DNA from: Apoda limacodes
Taxonomy: Eukaryota; Arthropoda; Insecta; Lepidoptera; Limacodidae
Assembly (NCBI GenBank): GCA_946406115.1
Contig: OX291551.1
Span: forward strand, 9,548,001 to 9,612,000
Reading direction: 5' to 3'
DNA length: 64,000 bases
Shown: positions 11,396-23,800 of the stretch, piece by piece
Layout of the letters: each line of letters opens with the position of its first letter
Numbering within the stretch: the first letter of the stretch is position 1
Notes under the pieces: model-generated
The model's input: only the letters and a program-made list of their open reading frames with translations
Told to the model about the DNA's origin: nothing
Databases searched by the model: none
Program-made: the position numbers and the translations under genes

Positions 11396-14339
11396 TTTTC
11401 CAATTCGTCCATACAAAACCTTATACATAACACACAAATAATAAATACAAAAAAAAACAAGAAACGTTAATTATATACTTTATAATTAAAAGGCCATTGA
11501 TTTATTATAATTTTTTGAAATTTATTAGATAAAAAGGGAAATAAGTCGAGACCAGGATTTTGACTGACAATTCCATTCATTAGGCGCAGCGCTCGAGGAA
11601 CAGCCGTCTGCCATCCAAGTGCGGTCCTATATACTCTCGGTCTCTGCGAACTGCTAAGATATTGTTATTGCCTATCAATCATTTTTAAAATTATCGCTAA
11701 ATAGCCTATAGTTTTAAAGATCTAAAGAAAATTGTATTAGAAACGAGGTTTTTTGTAATGAGTTTATCGAGTAAAATGTAAAAAATCGTGCGTGGTGAAT
11801 GGTTTTGTGAATGGTGATGTTCGACCGATTAACACGTTCACTGCGTGGGCAAATTTGTGGTACCTTCCACTTGGTGCGTAAGGAGACTTAAATGATATCG
11901 CTACCGTTTATCTAGCTATGACGGATCGAGCTTCTTTGAGTCTCGTAGGGATTGTTCACTTTAAATAGGCATAATTTTATGAAATTACTCGAGTATTAAT
12001 TTTTTCTTACATGTATCGATAGATATAATAGATGAATTGGTTTTTATACCGTCCCGCCCTTAGATCCAATAAAAAATATCCAAAGTGTCCCTTAACAAGA
12101 ATACAAGATCTATTGGATCTCGTAATGCACTGTAAGAATGAACGGGTCTCGTGATGTACCGATTTTAAAAAAGTCGATGAATCAGTAGTGATGGGAATTA
12201 AATAAAAAGCACCAATATCGATAATTGTAATCATTTTATTTTTAGTAGTAGGAACTTATGAAAAATCAACGTTTTTCATTAAAACAATTTAAACACAAAG
12301 TTTAATTGCACTGGACATAAAACCCTTTGAATTGCTTTACTTTTTGATAAATAAGGGTGAAAAGCCGCTCTGCTTGTCATTATTTGTCTTACCTTCTCGT
12401 AGCATCCAGTACAGCGTTTTTCCTTAGTACTGAACATATTTCAAGACTATATCAGTCGTCGTCTTTATATTTCCATTAATTTTTCGTACATTTCCCGTAA
12501 ATTTTTTAATACTTTTTTTTGTGCTTCAAAGCATCTTTTGTCCACTTTTCTTTTTGTAGAAGAACCATGTATTTGCTAAAGCAGTTCCAAAAGTTACTCC
12601 AACATTACTTTGCGATACCATTTTATTTCTGTATTGAGGGTCTTATAGTAAGATGACATCTGGTCACTGTAATCTATTCTTTTTTTTTTACTACTGTTGT
12701 GCACACATTCTGGCTTCTTTATCTCTTCTTCTCATTCATTCCTAATCCTAATTTTTTTTTTAACCAAGCATCATGAATTTTCAATGAACTAATCATAAAC
12801 ACATGTCTCATTTGCAGCCATTTTATTACTCTTCTAAATGATAACTGCAATATTTGACGCAATCTTTTTCGATTCAACAAAAGTCGGCACAAAACTAATA
12901 TTTTTTTATGAGGGTTTGTACGAGACCCTTACGAGATACTATGAGTCTCGTATCGCACCGATTGCAACTTTTTACAATGTGGTCCCTACGAGATCCATTA
13001 GGTTTCATATGTTTTCATTCATAAATCCATTGCTGTAATGTTACTAAATGAAGGTTGACTTATTTATCTCACTCATACTAAAAAGGAACCTTTTACATGA
13101 ACGGGATGGTCATGCAATTCTACCTCCGACTTAATCAAAAACTCGTACGGGCTTTTTAACAAAATAACGAACAGCTTCAAAAAGATGCACTAAAAAAGTT
13201 AAAATAATTACTTATTTAAAAAAAATCTGATCTGAATTACAGTTGGAAGTTGGTGTCTATACCTTACAGTTTATAACACACTTCACTTGCATGAAACTAT
13301 ATTTTATATTAGTACATCTTTTTGAAGCCGGGTGTTTTTTTTTTGTTAAAAAGTTTTTATCATATTGCACTCACGTGATGCGTATTCGCTGCTCGCAGCG
13401 TTTTCGCGCAACTTTAGGAGAGATAGAGACAAAGCCACAGTAATGGATGGCGTAACCCGCGCACAAAGCGATGACCGGAGAGGGCTCCCACCCATGGGAT
13501 GTGGTTGCGAATACTTCTATCACCATTGACCTGTCTGTTGGACTCTGATTTGGTGTGGTACATGAAATGCAGAAGCTATTGTTCCCAATAGACCTTGTCC
13601 ATTTGTCACGAAAGCACTAATTGAGTTGGTTGCAGAAGGTATTAGGTCATATTTACTTATACCGGCTTTTGTCAAACAACACAGTTTAGTGATAGATTAC
13701 ATTAAACACAGCGGCAATTCTATTGAGGTTTACTCTGCGCATCTCGGTTAGGTTACCGGTTAGAGACCTAATTTTTTAGTTTTAAAGACTTCTTTAAATT
13801 ATAAACTTAGGGTTAATTTATGGCGTAAAAAATTATATGTATCAGATGTCCTGAAGTCAGAAAGGTGAATTATAGGACAGTAGTGACAGAGGAATTAGCG
13901 TCTCCTTCACATCCCACCTATTCTGTACATCGCTTTATCATAAGAGTGGCTTTGCCTTTTAATTCTCACTAACATGTGCTCAAAAATATATGAAATATTT
14001 AAATATTATTTAAATACTTAAATACTAATTAATTTAAATACTATTTCTTTTCCTATTTACCTTCTGCTCATCGTTCCGACATTGTTACGGCAACATCAGT
14101 AAACTGATTTTGATGAAACTTATAGTAGGAAGATACTTTAGCATCCAAGGATTGACCAAGTGCATTGACAGTTTGTTACATTTTTTTCAGTTGAGTGTCA
14201 TTTCAAGCACATACAGCCTGTGGCGTGTCAATTAACGTTCAGACCATTCAAAGACATTCAATTGAATTATTTTAATCGTGACCTAAATTGTGGTAATTGG
14301 GACTCTTGAATAACTTTAATAAAATGATAAACACTTTTA
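11396..14339. other. AT-rich intergenic DNA, nothing recognised
   Basis: Only short unrelated open frames of about 60-75 codons. Repeated TCTCGTANGG-like words at 11940, 12120 and 12930 are noted but not interpretable. Confidence 0.5.
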
Positions 14340-16140
14340 ACGAATTTATAAATGTATTATTTGACTTGCTCGCCCCCAAAAAGCTACGGTTATTTGAGGA
14401 AAAGGTTATTTGTGGCTTACAAATAATATAATAAATATCAAAAAACAAAATTAGAAGTCCATAAAAAATATAACAAAGACCTTAAGAGCATAGGAAACGA
14501 AAAACGAGTTTATTTTGAACATAGAACATAAACAAGAAGAGAAAAACGAGTTTATTTTGAACATAGAACATAAACAAGAAGAGAAAAACGAGTTTATTTT
14601 GAACATAGAACATAAACAAGAAGAGAAAGGACTCACAAACCCTTTGGAAAAACCTAAACAGTTATACTCGATAACACTGAATTCACCTTACCTGCACATT
14701 TTGACAATTCAGACGATTTAAACAGACATTTTCTAAATGTGCCAGGTAGAGGAAATTTTGCAATATCTAATCTTACATATTTTGAATTTCATAGATTTGG
14801 ATATTCTAACTTAAGCCAGTGACAATTGATACAGTAGCTCGAATAATAAAACAAGTACATTCCAATGCTTTAGGAGTAGATCGAATAAGTCTCTCGATGT
14901 TGTTGTTAATATTACCGCAAACTCTAGAAGCCATAACCCACATTATTAAAATGAACTGATTCCTCTTTGTTTCCAGATTTATTAAAGTTAGCATTAGTTA
15001 GACCCATACCTAAAAAAAATAGTCCTGTTTTGAAGTCTGAACAACGACCAATCAACCGGGTAACGGGTTACTTATCTAAGATCTTGGAAAAGTCTTTTCT
15101 CTAAGTCATCAAAAAGTGAAAAAAAAAAAATCCAACAGTGAAAAAATGTCCTCTGCAGCTTATCCTGTGCCTAGATGAGTTCCTCAAGGCTCAGTTCTAA
15201 GACCAATTTTGTAAATCTTGAACAGTATTAACATCACTAAATGTATACAAAAGTGCAGTAACCACATGTAGGTGGATGACATTTAAATTTTTGTTTCCTT
15301 TCCTCCAAAGTTGACACACATCTCAGACACAAAATTAAATGATGACTTGGAACGGATACAAAAGTGGTCATATTCCAATAGCTTAGTGCTAAACCCTTTA
15401 AAATCGAAATATATGATCATAGGGTTTACCAAGCAAACAGAGGATATAGCTATTAAAAATCGTGTGGTTCAAATCAGAGATAATACTTTATCATAAGTGA
15501 ATGAAGCGCGCACTCAAGGTTTACTATTTGATAACAAGCTACAGTTTGAGGGTTTGAAAAAGTGAGAAACTGTTCCTTCAGATTGAAAATTCTTTACAAA
15601 ATCCGTAATTATCTAAGTATTGACTTACGAATTAAGCTTTGTGAGTCGCTGGTTTTGTCAGAGTTAAATTATAGTGATGTTGTTTGTGGACCATGCTTGC
15701 TAGCCAAATCACAGCGTCTTCTGCAACGTGTGCAAAATGCATATGCATAACGCCCTATCTTAATAACTCAACCCTATTTAAACTAACAGCAAAAACAAAA
15801 CTTATGTTTGCAGTTATAAAGAAGGGAACACATGTGTATCTACATGAGAGATTATCTTGGGCTCATGATAAAATATATGTTTATTTGCTCATAGTGCCTC
15901 AGCACAGAACCACAGCATTTCGTGGCTTTCGATATGCAGCCACTAAATGCTGGAAAAATCTGCCACCTACATTTCGTACTGCTAAGTTTGGAGGTGTGTA
16001 TTTTCAAAACAGCCACAAAAAAAATACTTAATTGATGAGCAGAAAACGGATGCTTTAAATTAAAGTATTTTTTAGTAGTTTAAGCTAGGTGATTTTTGTA
16101 TTAGGAGTTAATTTTACCAGGTAAAGATAGTATTAGCAAG
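14340..16140 (+). mobile_element. Decayed non-LTR retrotransposon, RT and C-terminal part
   Basis: Plus-strand frames give, in order, IKQVHSNALGVDRIS, VRPIPKKNSP, SEQRPINRVTGYLSKILEK, the PQGSVL motif (about 15180), DDLERIQKWSYSNSLVLNPL, then RNCSFRLKILYKIRNYLS and the C-terminal NYSDVVCGPC and QRLLQRVQNA. This is the order of a jockey/CR1-like RT. Many stops and frameshifts. A 42-bp triplication interrupts its 5' part. Confidence 0.82.
14499..14624. repeat. 3 x 42-bp tandem repeat inside the LINE
   Basis: Three adjacent, essentially identical copies starting GAAAAACGAGTTTATTTTG at 14499, 14541 and 14583. The period is 14 codons, so the frame of the host element is kept. Confidence 0.95.
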
Positions 16141-17443
16141 CAATTTATTTTATCATATTTTATTTTGTTGATATAAATGTAATGAACTTAAGCCTAAAAT
16201 GTAAGATTATATTATAGATAAGTTATATAAGTTTCTTATTTTTCTATTTTATTATTTTTGCTGTTTAGAACACTAAGTATACTTAATTGAACTCCACGTC
16301 AACTAACTATATCAAAAACTGTAACTTGCTACAGCAAACTTCGTAACTACATATAACCGAAGAAGTGCCGTAAGAAAACTGCGTCGATCGAACTAGTGAA
16401 AAGCTAGTGTTAAGGGCCCTCTTACACCCCACTAGCGCCGCCATTAGATATCCTCTATTTTTTCTTCGTAGAAAACGAATTTCTAAAATCCAAATGTAGC
16501 GAATATAAAGCTAGTCATAAGCTATTTTTAGAAGGTTTTGTATAGTTTCTAAATAATATCTGTGAGTTGTAGTTGGCATTTCACTAAAAACGGCCACTTT
16601 TATATCCTTTCTTCCTTCCCTTCCCTCTCGATATTTAGATTACGTTACTGGTAAACATGATGTGTTCTTTATGAAGCTCTCTGCTCTAACCGTGAACATT
16701 CGCCAGTATGTAATATGATGTACTATACTAAACTAACTTGCCGGGCAGGGCGCGCTCCAAGTACTTTGGTATGGTTCGTGAGTGATCCTATCTGTAAATC
16801 AACGAATTCACGAAAATGCTAATGCCAGAAGCCAAAATTCTATTACTTACATTTCTTTTTTGTAGATTTCACATTTATTGTGTAATTTTGTATGAATGTT
16901 TATTATTTATGTTTTCAATCTTAAGTCGCAGTAACTACTTTACTAGCGCCTCCAAAATTTTCTTTTCGTGCAAAAGACATTTCAAAAATGTATAACATTC
17001 TAAAAATAGTCAATAACTCTTAATTGGTTCGTAAAATTTTAAAAATGTTTTTTACAAAGAGAAAATAAAAAACATAATTTGTCAGCGCTAGTTTGGTAGT
17101 CACTGCGCCTTGAGTGACATCAGACTTATTTTTGTTTAAAAGCATCTATTTTTAATAATTCAAATATATAATGCAAACTGACTATTGTTACTGTATTAAA
17201 ACGGAATACCTAGATCAAAAAGAATCACATTCATAAATATAAACAATCTTTAAAAATACTTACGGCTTTAATATGTATGTCTATGTTTTAGTAAATGTTA
17301 AGGTTTATGGTTGCGAAAATGCTAAAGTTATTCGTAACTTATTTTATCATAAAATTTTAAATTCATCAAAAAATTGTGATAAAATTCTTCGAATAAAATA
17401 AAATTTGTGATAAATAAAATTTTATTCTTGAGCTCAATATTAT
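16141..17443. other. Spacer downstream of gene 1
   Basis: 16425-16560 begins CTAGCGCCGCCATTAGATAT and matches a copy at 33040-33170 (MITE-like). The rest is AT-rich without a gene. Confidence 0.5.
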
Positions 17444-17490
17444 AGGCTGCGCTGTGTGTAATGTCCAAATATATTTATTTTTATTAAAAA
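17444..17490 (+). mobile_element. SINE S1 tail fragment
   Basis: GGCTGCGCTGTGTGTAATGTCC plus an A/T tail is the 3' end of family S1 in plus orientation. On the other strand its tail supplies AATAAA to gene 1. Confidence 0.7.
17474..17485 (-). terminator. Poly(A) signal candidates of gene 1
   Basis: Two AATAAA motifs on the minus strand (17485-17480 and 17479-17474), 53-64 nt past the gene 1 stop. They fall in the TATTTATT-type tail of a SINE fragment that lies in the opposite orientation. No earlier AATAAA is seen after the stop. Confidence 0.5.
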
Positions 17491-17537
17491 CGATAACAAA
17501 AATCACAATTTTATAATACTTAAATAAAATTTAATGT

Positions 17538-17854
17538 TTATACATTGGTTTCTATCATTTTAGAATGTATCCAGTCGACATAACTTGCAACAGAAGTATA
17601 AACTGCTGGCCAGCCATCTCTGCCGCATCCATAACCAAAAGACACCACTCCTACGGCTTCCCAAATATCTCCAGGCGTTATTCTCATGAGAGGGCCTCCA
17701 GAATCACCAGCACAAGAATCTTTGGCAACTACTCCTCCAGCACATAAATGCCTGTTTGTTAGTTCTATGTTGAATTTTTTGCGATATTTGAGGAAACAAT
17801 CGCTGGTATCGAAAAATGGTACGTCCACTTTTTGCTTCAATGTGCTTTTGCGAC
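17538..17854 (-). CDS. Gene 1 exon 7: catalytic Ser, C-terminus
   Basis: 317 nt including the stop, acceptor TTTTTCAG, residues 282-386. It contains LCAGG, DSCAGDSGGPL (specificity Asp327, catalytic Ser333), the VVSFGYGCG loop and the terminal helix YVDWI. The stop is TAA at 17540-17538. AATAAA signals follow on the minus strand at 17485-17474, 53-64 nt downstream, inside a SINE tail. Confidence 0.95.
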
Positions 17855-20800
17855 CTGAAAAATGTTAAACATATAAAAACTTTTGTCTAAAATCCCGATG
17901 CAGTTTTAATATGATAAAGAAACTATGTTTTTGAGAGTTAAAGATGAAGGATTATTCTCTTTTGTGTTTAATTTTAATGTATAAACAATAATGTACCTAT
18001 AGAAAGTACTTCATAAAAAGTAAATACGATCCCACTAAAAACATTTTCTTGTAAAATGATAACAAGTCAATACTATATGACTTGCACTGTCAAAAAGTTA
18101 TCAGATCTCATGTAGAGCCAAGCTTCTAACTCCCAACTAAGGCCATAAAGCGTTGTCCTAATAAAACGCGACCTCGCGATCATCGCGCGAACAAGCGATG
18201 ATTCCTTATAGCGTCTCGGTATGAGCCGACCCTTAGTCAAAATATGTGGCTTGGCCGTTGCGTTACCACAAAAACGATTGTATTTATAACAGAAAAGTAA
18301 TAAACACTGAAAAAATTTTTCGCCTTACGCCCATGTGGCGGTAGCAAAACGGCCAAGCCACATATTTTATATTTTGTGATATTAAAGCTTGTAGAGCTAG
18401 AAGCTTGGCGCCGGAATGGCTTTTTACAATGAATGCATAGGGCGCACCACGTGTGTGTTAAAAGTCCTCAATTTTGTGTTTTTTTAAAAAAAATAAGGTG
18501 ATTTCTAGGAACATTACATTGTGTATTAAAGGTGGTAAAGAGAAAAGTAACCAAGAGTGTCTCCTTCATCAACATGAAGGAGACACTCTTGGTTACTAAT
18601 TTAATAAATAAATAAATAATAAATATGTTTGGGACATTACACACAGCGCCGTCTGGCCCCAAAGTAAGCAAAGCTTGTGTTATGGATACCAGAAAACGGA
18701 TACAGATAAATATATATTTCTGTTTTTTTTTGTAAATACATACATATTATACATAAATACACCCAGACGCAAGACAAACACAAATGGTTTTTTTTTTTAA
18801 TTACATGTTTGTCCAATGCGGGAATCGAACCCACACCCTCTGCGCAGCAGTCGGCCATACTACCAACTAGGCTTAACCCACTTATTCCTTTACTACATTC
18901 TTTTTCTCTCAAATCTTTGAGAAGATTGTCCATAACTAGTTTAAACAACTAAGATGACGCTCCAAATTCCTATTACCTTTTTCAAATTTTAAACTAATCT
19001 GTATGTGCCCCTCCTGAACATATCACTAGAATCCCGAATAAAGATATTTTAGCTGTGATTAAAGATATGATAGCTCTTAGATTGTGTTATCGCTCACATC
19101 ATACATGGATAATGTGGACTACCACTCATACATCACCACACTGCCATAGGCTTTTTCCAGATCAACAAAAGCACATTGAACGTTTTGACTTTTTGCCAAA
19201 CACCAATCTACTGCTTTTCTTAAAGAAAATACCTGATGCATGAAAACCATTCCTTTTCTAACTCCTGCTTGCACACACACACTAAATTATTTCTTTCGTT
19301 TCTTCCCTCAATCTTTCAACTAATACTTTCGCATATAATTTGCCAACAATCATGAGTTGTTCCCGTGGTTCTTATAATTTTGCTGCAACCCTGTTATCTT
19401 AGACAGTCGTACGATTACGGATTTGCACCAGTCTATAGGTACACGACCACTCCTCGAGCACAAGTTGAAGAGGTAACTTACATACTCCCTGTCCTGCTTT
19501 TTCAGCATCAATCTTGTCATATCCAGCTACCTTTCCTTATTTTATACCTTTCAATGCTCTTACTATCTCTTCTATGCTTACCTCACTTTCATTACTTATC
19601 TACTTGTATCTATCTTAGATATCTGTGCCTCGTCTTTTTAAAACAAATTTTCAAAATACACTTTCCATACTTTCAGCAAACATTTTTTTTCCTTTCTCAA
19701 TACTACCATCCTTGTCTCTAATTAAGTTCAGCTATAAATTACAAATTTTTTGAAACTGTTTTTATGGACTTCCAGTCATGCAGTAACCTTCAGGGAAACC
19801 AATTTTTTTTCTTTTTTTTGGTTAACAACATATTTTACCCTCCCGTTTCTTATAGTCTTTCCTACAACAACTTTAACAACACTAAAAAATACTAGTCGCG
19901 GCTTGTTTACAAACATTAAACTCATTGAATGCTCTCTATGCACGCATCCTATCGTTCTATTGACGGAACATGAATGCGCTCTGTGCTGAATATGGTGGCA
20001 CTTTCAGACTGCATTTAATGCATTAGCAACACGTACTATTTGGTTTGTTTACATCTTGTGTAAATAGAGCGATTTCAATCTTATGTCTATGCGATCTTAT
20101 GCCGAGATAATCTTGTCAACAAAACGTGGCTATATAAACTTTCATGTTGCTCCCACCATGAAAATAATAAATATGTTAGAAGAGAATACGCAATATGCAT
20201 GCATTGTTTTAAAATTTGATAGGTATTCAAAACTTATTTATGTGAATATTACTCGTCCATAGAATACTCACCATTTAAAGTCTTACCCCATCCGGAAACG
20301 ACGGCAATATTTCCTACAATTATTCTTGGGCTCCCGGGTGCTACTAAACATATTGGATGAACATAGTCTGTAAAAACATATTGTAATCATTAAAAAAAAC
20401 TATCGCAAGTTACAACCCTTATTCCCGAAGAGGTAAACTAGTTTCAAATCTCTGATTAGTTTTTAAAATTCAAGATGGCGGGTCCAATTTAAAATCCATT
20501 TAATTTAAATACTCAATTGCGATGAAACAAGTTCTGTTAAGTATTTGAGGGTACTAGATTAAAATACAGTATTTCAAAATGGGAGATAGCTGATCTAGTA
20601 TCGCACATATTTTGGGGACAATTTTATTAAAAACTAAGACTAGTTACTACTTAGTTACTTGGGCGCTAGTTGCTGCCTAACTAATATTTACGCGTAGCTA
20701 TTGGTTTGATGCTTTAAGGATCTTTCTGATGGGATTTTCAATACAAAATAAATTTATCAAAAAGTACTAAACTACTGGAAGTGTAAAGCTAGTATCATTT

Positions 20801-23800
20801 AAAACTTAAATAACTTTATTGCTTTTTATGCTTATTTACTTATAGATCTAACACAGCTAGTACAAACAGACTGCTATCACTACTTTCTTTAATAAACGCA
20901 GTCCGACTAAATACTTTAATTGAAGTAGGTTGAATTAGAATATGTTTTTTGCTTTCAGAGCACCAGCCATATGAGACGAGAAACAAACACTTGGCTACCC
21001 TGAGTATATTGAGAAAAGTTGACAAGTTAGCACCTTTTATTGCGTATACACAATCCCGGGAACGAAAAGAAAATGTTCTGTCAACCTATCTAAGGTACCT
21101 AACATCGCCTGAAAACATTAATGTCCTATAAAAACAACGTTTATAACACACCGGCTCGGAAAGAATCATCATACATATCTGAATGTACATCTTTACAGAA
21201 ATATTTCATTACTGACCTGCTAGTCGGGGTGAAAACTAAACTTTCTAATATATACGACATAAATGAAAATCTATATAACGCGTTCTAATTTTGATCAGCA
21301 CCATGTGTGATTATTATTATATATATATTTTTTAATGAATGTTCCAAAAATCTTACTGGCCACTTGCAATTTATTTTTCATTTAGAATAAAATATTAAAG
21401 CTTGTGAAAAACAAACAGAAAAATTGTTATAATGTCAATGAAAATTTTTATTTTATTTACTTTCCTCGTAGGTGCAGTATGTACTCGGGGTAAAATGCTG
21501 TTTCTATCTAGTGTGTATTTAAGGTCTATAAACTATACCCTCCTAAGAAATCGATCACTTTCACCCCTCCAGGAACAAATTGTTGTATGTTATGCCTAGA
21601 AGACTGAAAATGTTATTATTTGAAAACATTGCGCTCGTTTTTAAGGTTCCGTACCCAAAGGGGACCCTATTACTAAGAATCCATTGTCCGTCCGTAGGCA
21701 GTTGAATGTTTACAAAAGATGTATTTCTGTTGCCGCTATAACAACAAATACTAAAAAACAGAATAATATAAATATTGAAGGGGGCTCCCATAAAACAAAC
21801 GTGATGTTTTTGCTCGATATTGATAACGGCAACATGTAGACGCTTGAAATATTCACAGAATATTTAGTTATATATTCACTTTAAAAATAAATAATTAAAT
21901 ATAACAAATATTTAAGAGGGGCTCCCATACAACAAACGTGTTTTATCTGCCAATTTTATAGATAATGGTACGGAACCCTTCGTGCGCGAGTTCGACTCGC
22001 ACTTTCAACAGCGTCTCCATTTTCTCAGTACGAGGAAAATATTGGCCAAGAGGAGACGTGTTTTTTTTACAAGTGCTACAAAAGTATTTCATTACAGTAA
22101 AATGATAAATGTAGTCTACCTTCATCTAAAATAAAATATTTAATAAGACAATATTAAGATACAATTTTCGCTACAAAGATGTTCCAAACTTCGCCTAAAT
22201 ATTCAAAGTTCTAGGGCTACTAAAGTAAGTCCTTACTAGTAGTAACACTACTTACAGTTGTTGTATATGTAATTATATCATAAATGCTAAAAAAGTAGCC
22301 AGGCGTTGCTTACACTACTGAGATAGATACAATGTACCTTTAGTCAGTATAAAACTAGATATTCGTATATGTAATAATATCATAAATGCTAACAATGTAG
22401 CCAGGCGTTGCTTACACTACTGAGATAGATACAATGTACCTTTAGTCAGTATAAAACTAGATATAAACTTAATTATGTCAAACAAATATTTTTTTTTAAT
22501 TATCAATACACAAACAGATAACCAAACTTTGTACGGTAAATCCAAATCCGTTTGCATAGAAACTTGTTGGCATATTTATAACATACCTAACATGCATACA
22601 TGCAATTCATAAACAAGGACATAATACAATCAATTTACTTGGGGTTAATATTTATTTACATGACCCCTTTCGATAACCACTAAACTACATATTAGCATCA
22701 TAGATTACAGATTATTACAGTAATGATTTGAATTTGTGTAGTTATTAAAATACAAGTAAGTCACCTTAACCGTTATACTCCCCATCGTAGAAGCTCAGGC
22801 CTGTCCTTGAAGAAGAAAGCTTAGACCTTTGTCCACCACGCTGGCCTAATGCAGTTTGGCGGACATTATCGATCTAATTAGCCACTAGACTGTCAGAGTA
22901 TTCAAGCCCTTACGGGCTCTAATTTGGCTTATCTGCGACTGCACCCAGTACCAACGGGTGCCCTCCTAATAACGCAGATGCTCATTTAATGAGCCACGGA
23001 CCAGTCACCTATCGAGGTACTGACCGCACTCGAAGAGACGAATATAACTGGGCCACAAGCTTCTTATTTAAATAAATAAAATGTTTTGATAATTATCGTT
23101 ATACTCGACCCTTTAAGCCAGTCTCACTAGGACGATATCATTGATTTTAGTAAAATGTCTTAATATATTTGACGTTTAGGGCCAGTTTAAGTAGGGCGAT
23201 ATTGTCGCTTTTAGTAAAATATTTTATTAATTACCGTTTTATTTGATCCTTTAAGTCAGTCTTACAAGGCCGATATCATCGCTTTTAGTAAAATGTTATA
23301 ATTTACCGTTATATTTGAACCTTTGAGCCAGCCTTATTAGGCCGACATCATCGCTTTTAGTAAAATATTTTAATAATTATCGTTATATTAGAACCTTTGA
23401 GCCAGCCTTACTAGGCTAATATCATCACTTTTAGTAAAATGTTATAATAATTACCGTTAACCCCTTTGAGCCAGCCTTACTAGGCCGAAATGATCGATTT
23501 TAGTGAAATGTTTTAATAATTACCGTTATATTTGACCTTTTGAGCCAGTCTTACAAGGCCAATATCATCGCTTTTCGCGATGCTTGTGTCGGTGTAATTT
23601 TCATGTGCGTAAAATGCCTGAACAGGTATCTCTTGAGCTGGATCTGCACATTCGTCGTCAATACAATCTTCGATTCTTGACGTGTCGTATTCTCCGAAGC
23701 GGGCTGTTACCCTTTAAAAAGAGAAAAATCCATTCATTAAGGATGAATTACACGATAAACAATTTTGTGTTAAAATTGTTTCTCCTTATAATTATTCTAG

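Noticed and set aside
20840..21131. Overlapping frames after a TTTGCTTTCAG acceptor-like site as an extra exon
   Set aside because: It is on plus inside an intron of the minus-strand gene 1, has no family match, and no partner exon was found.
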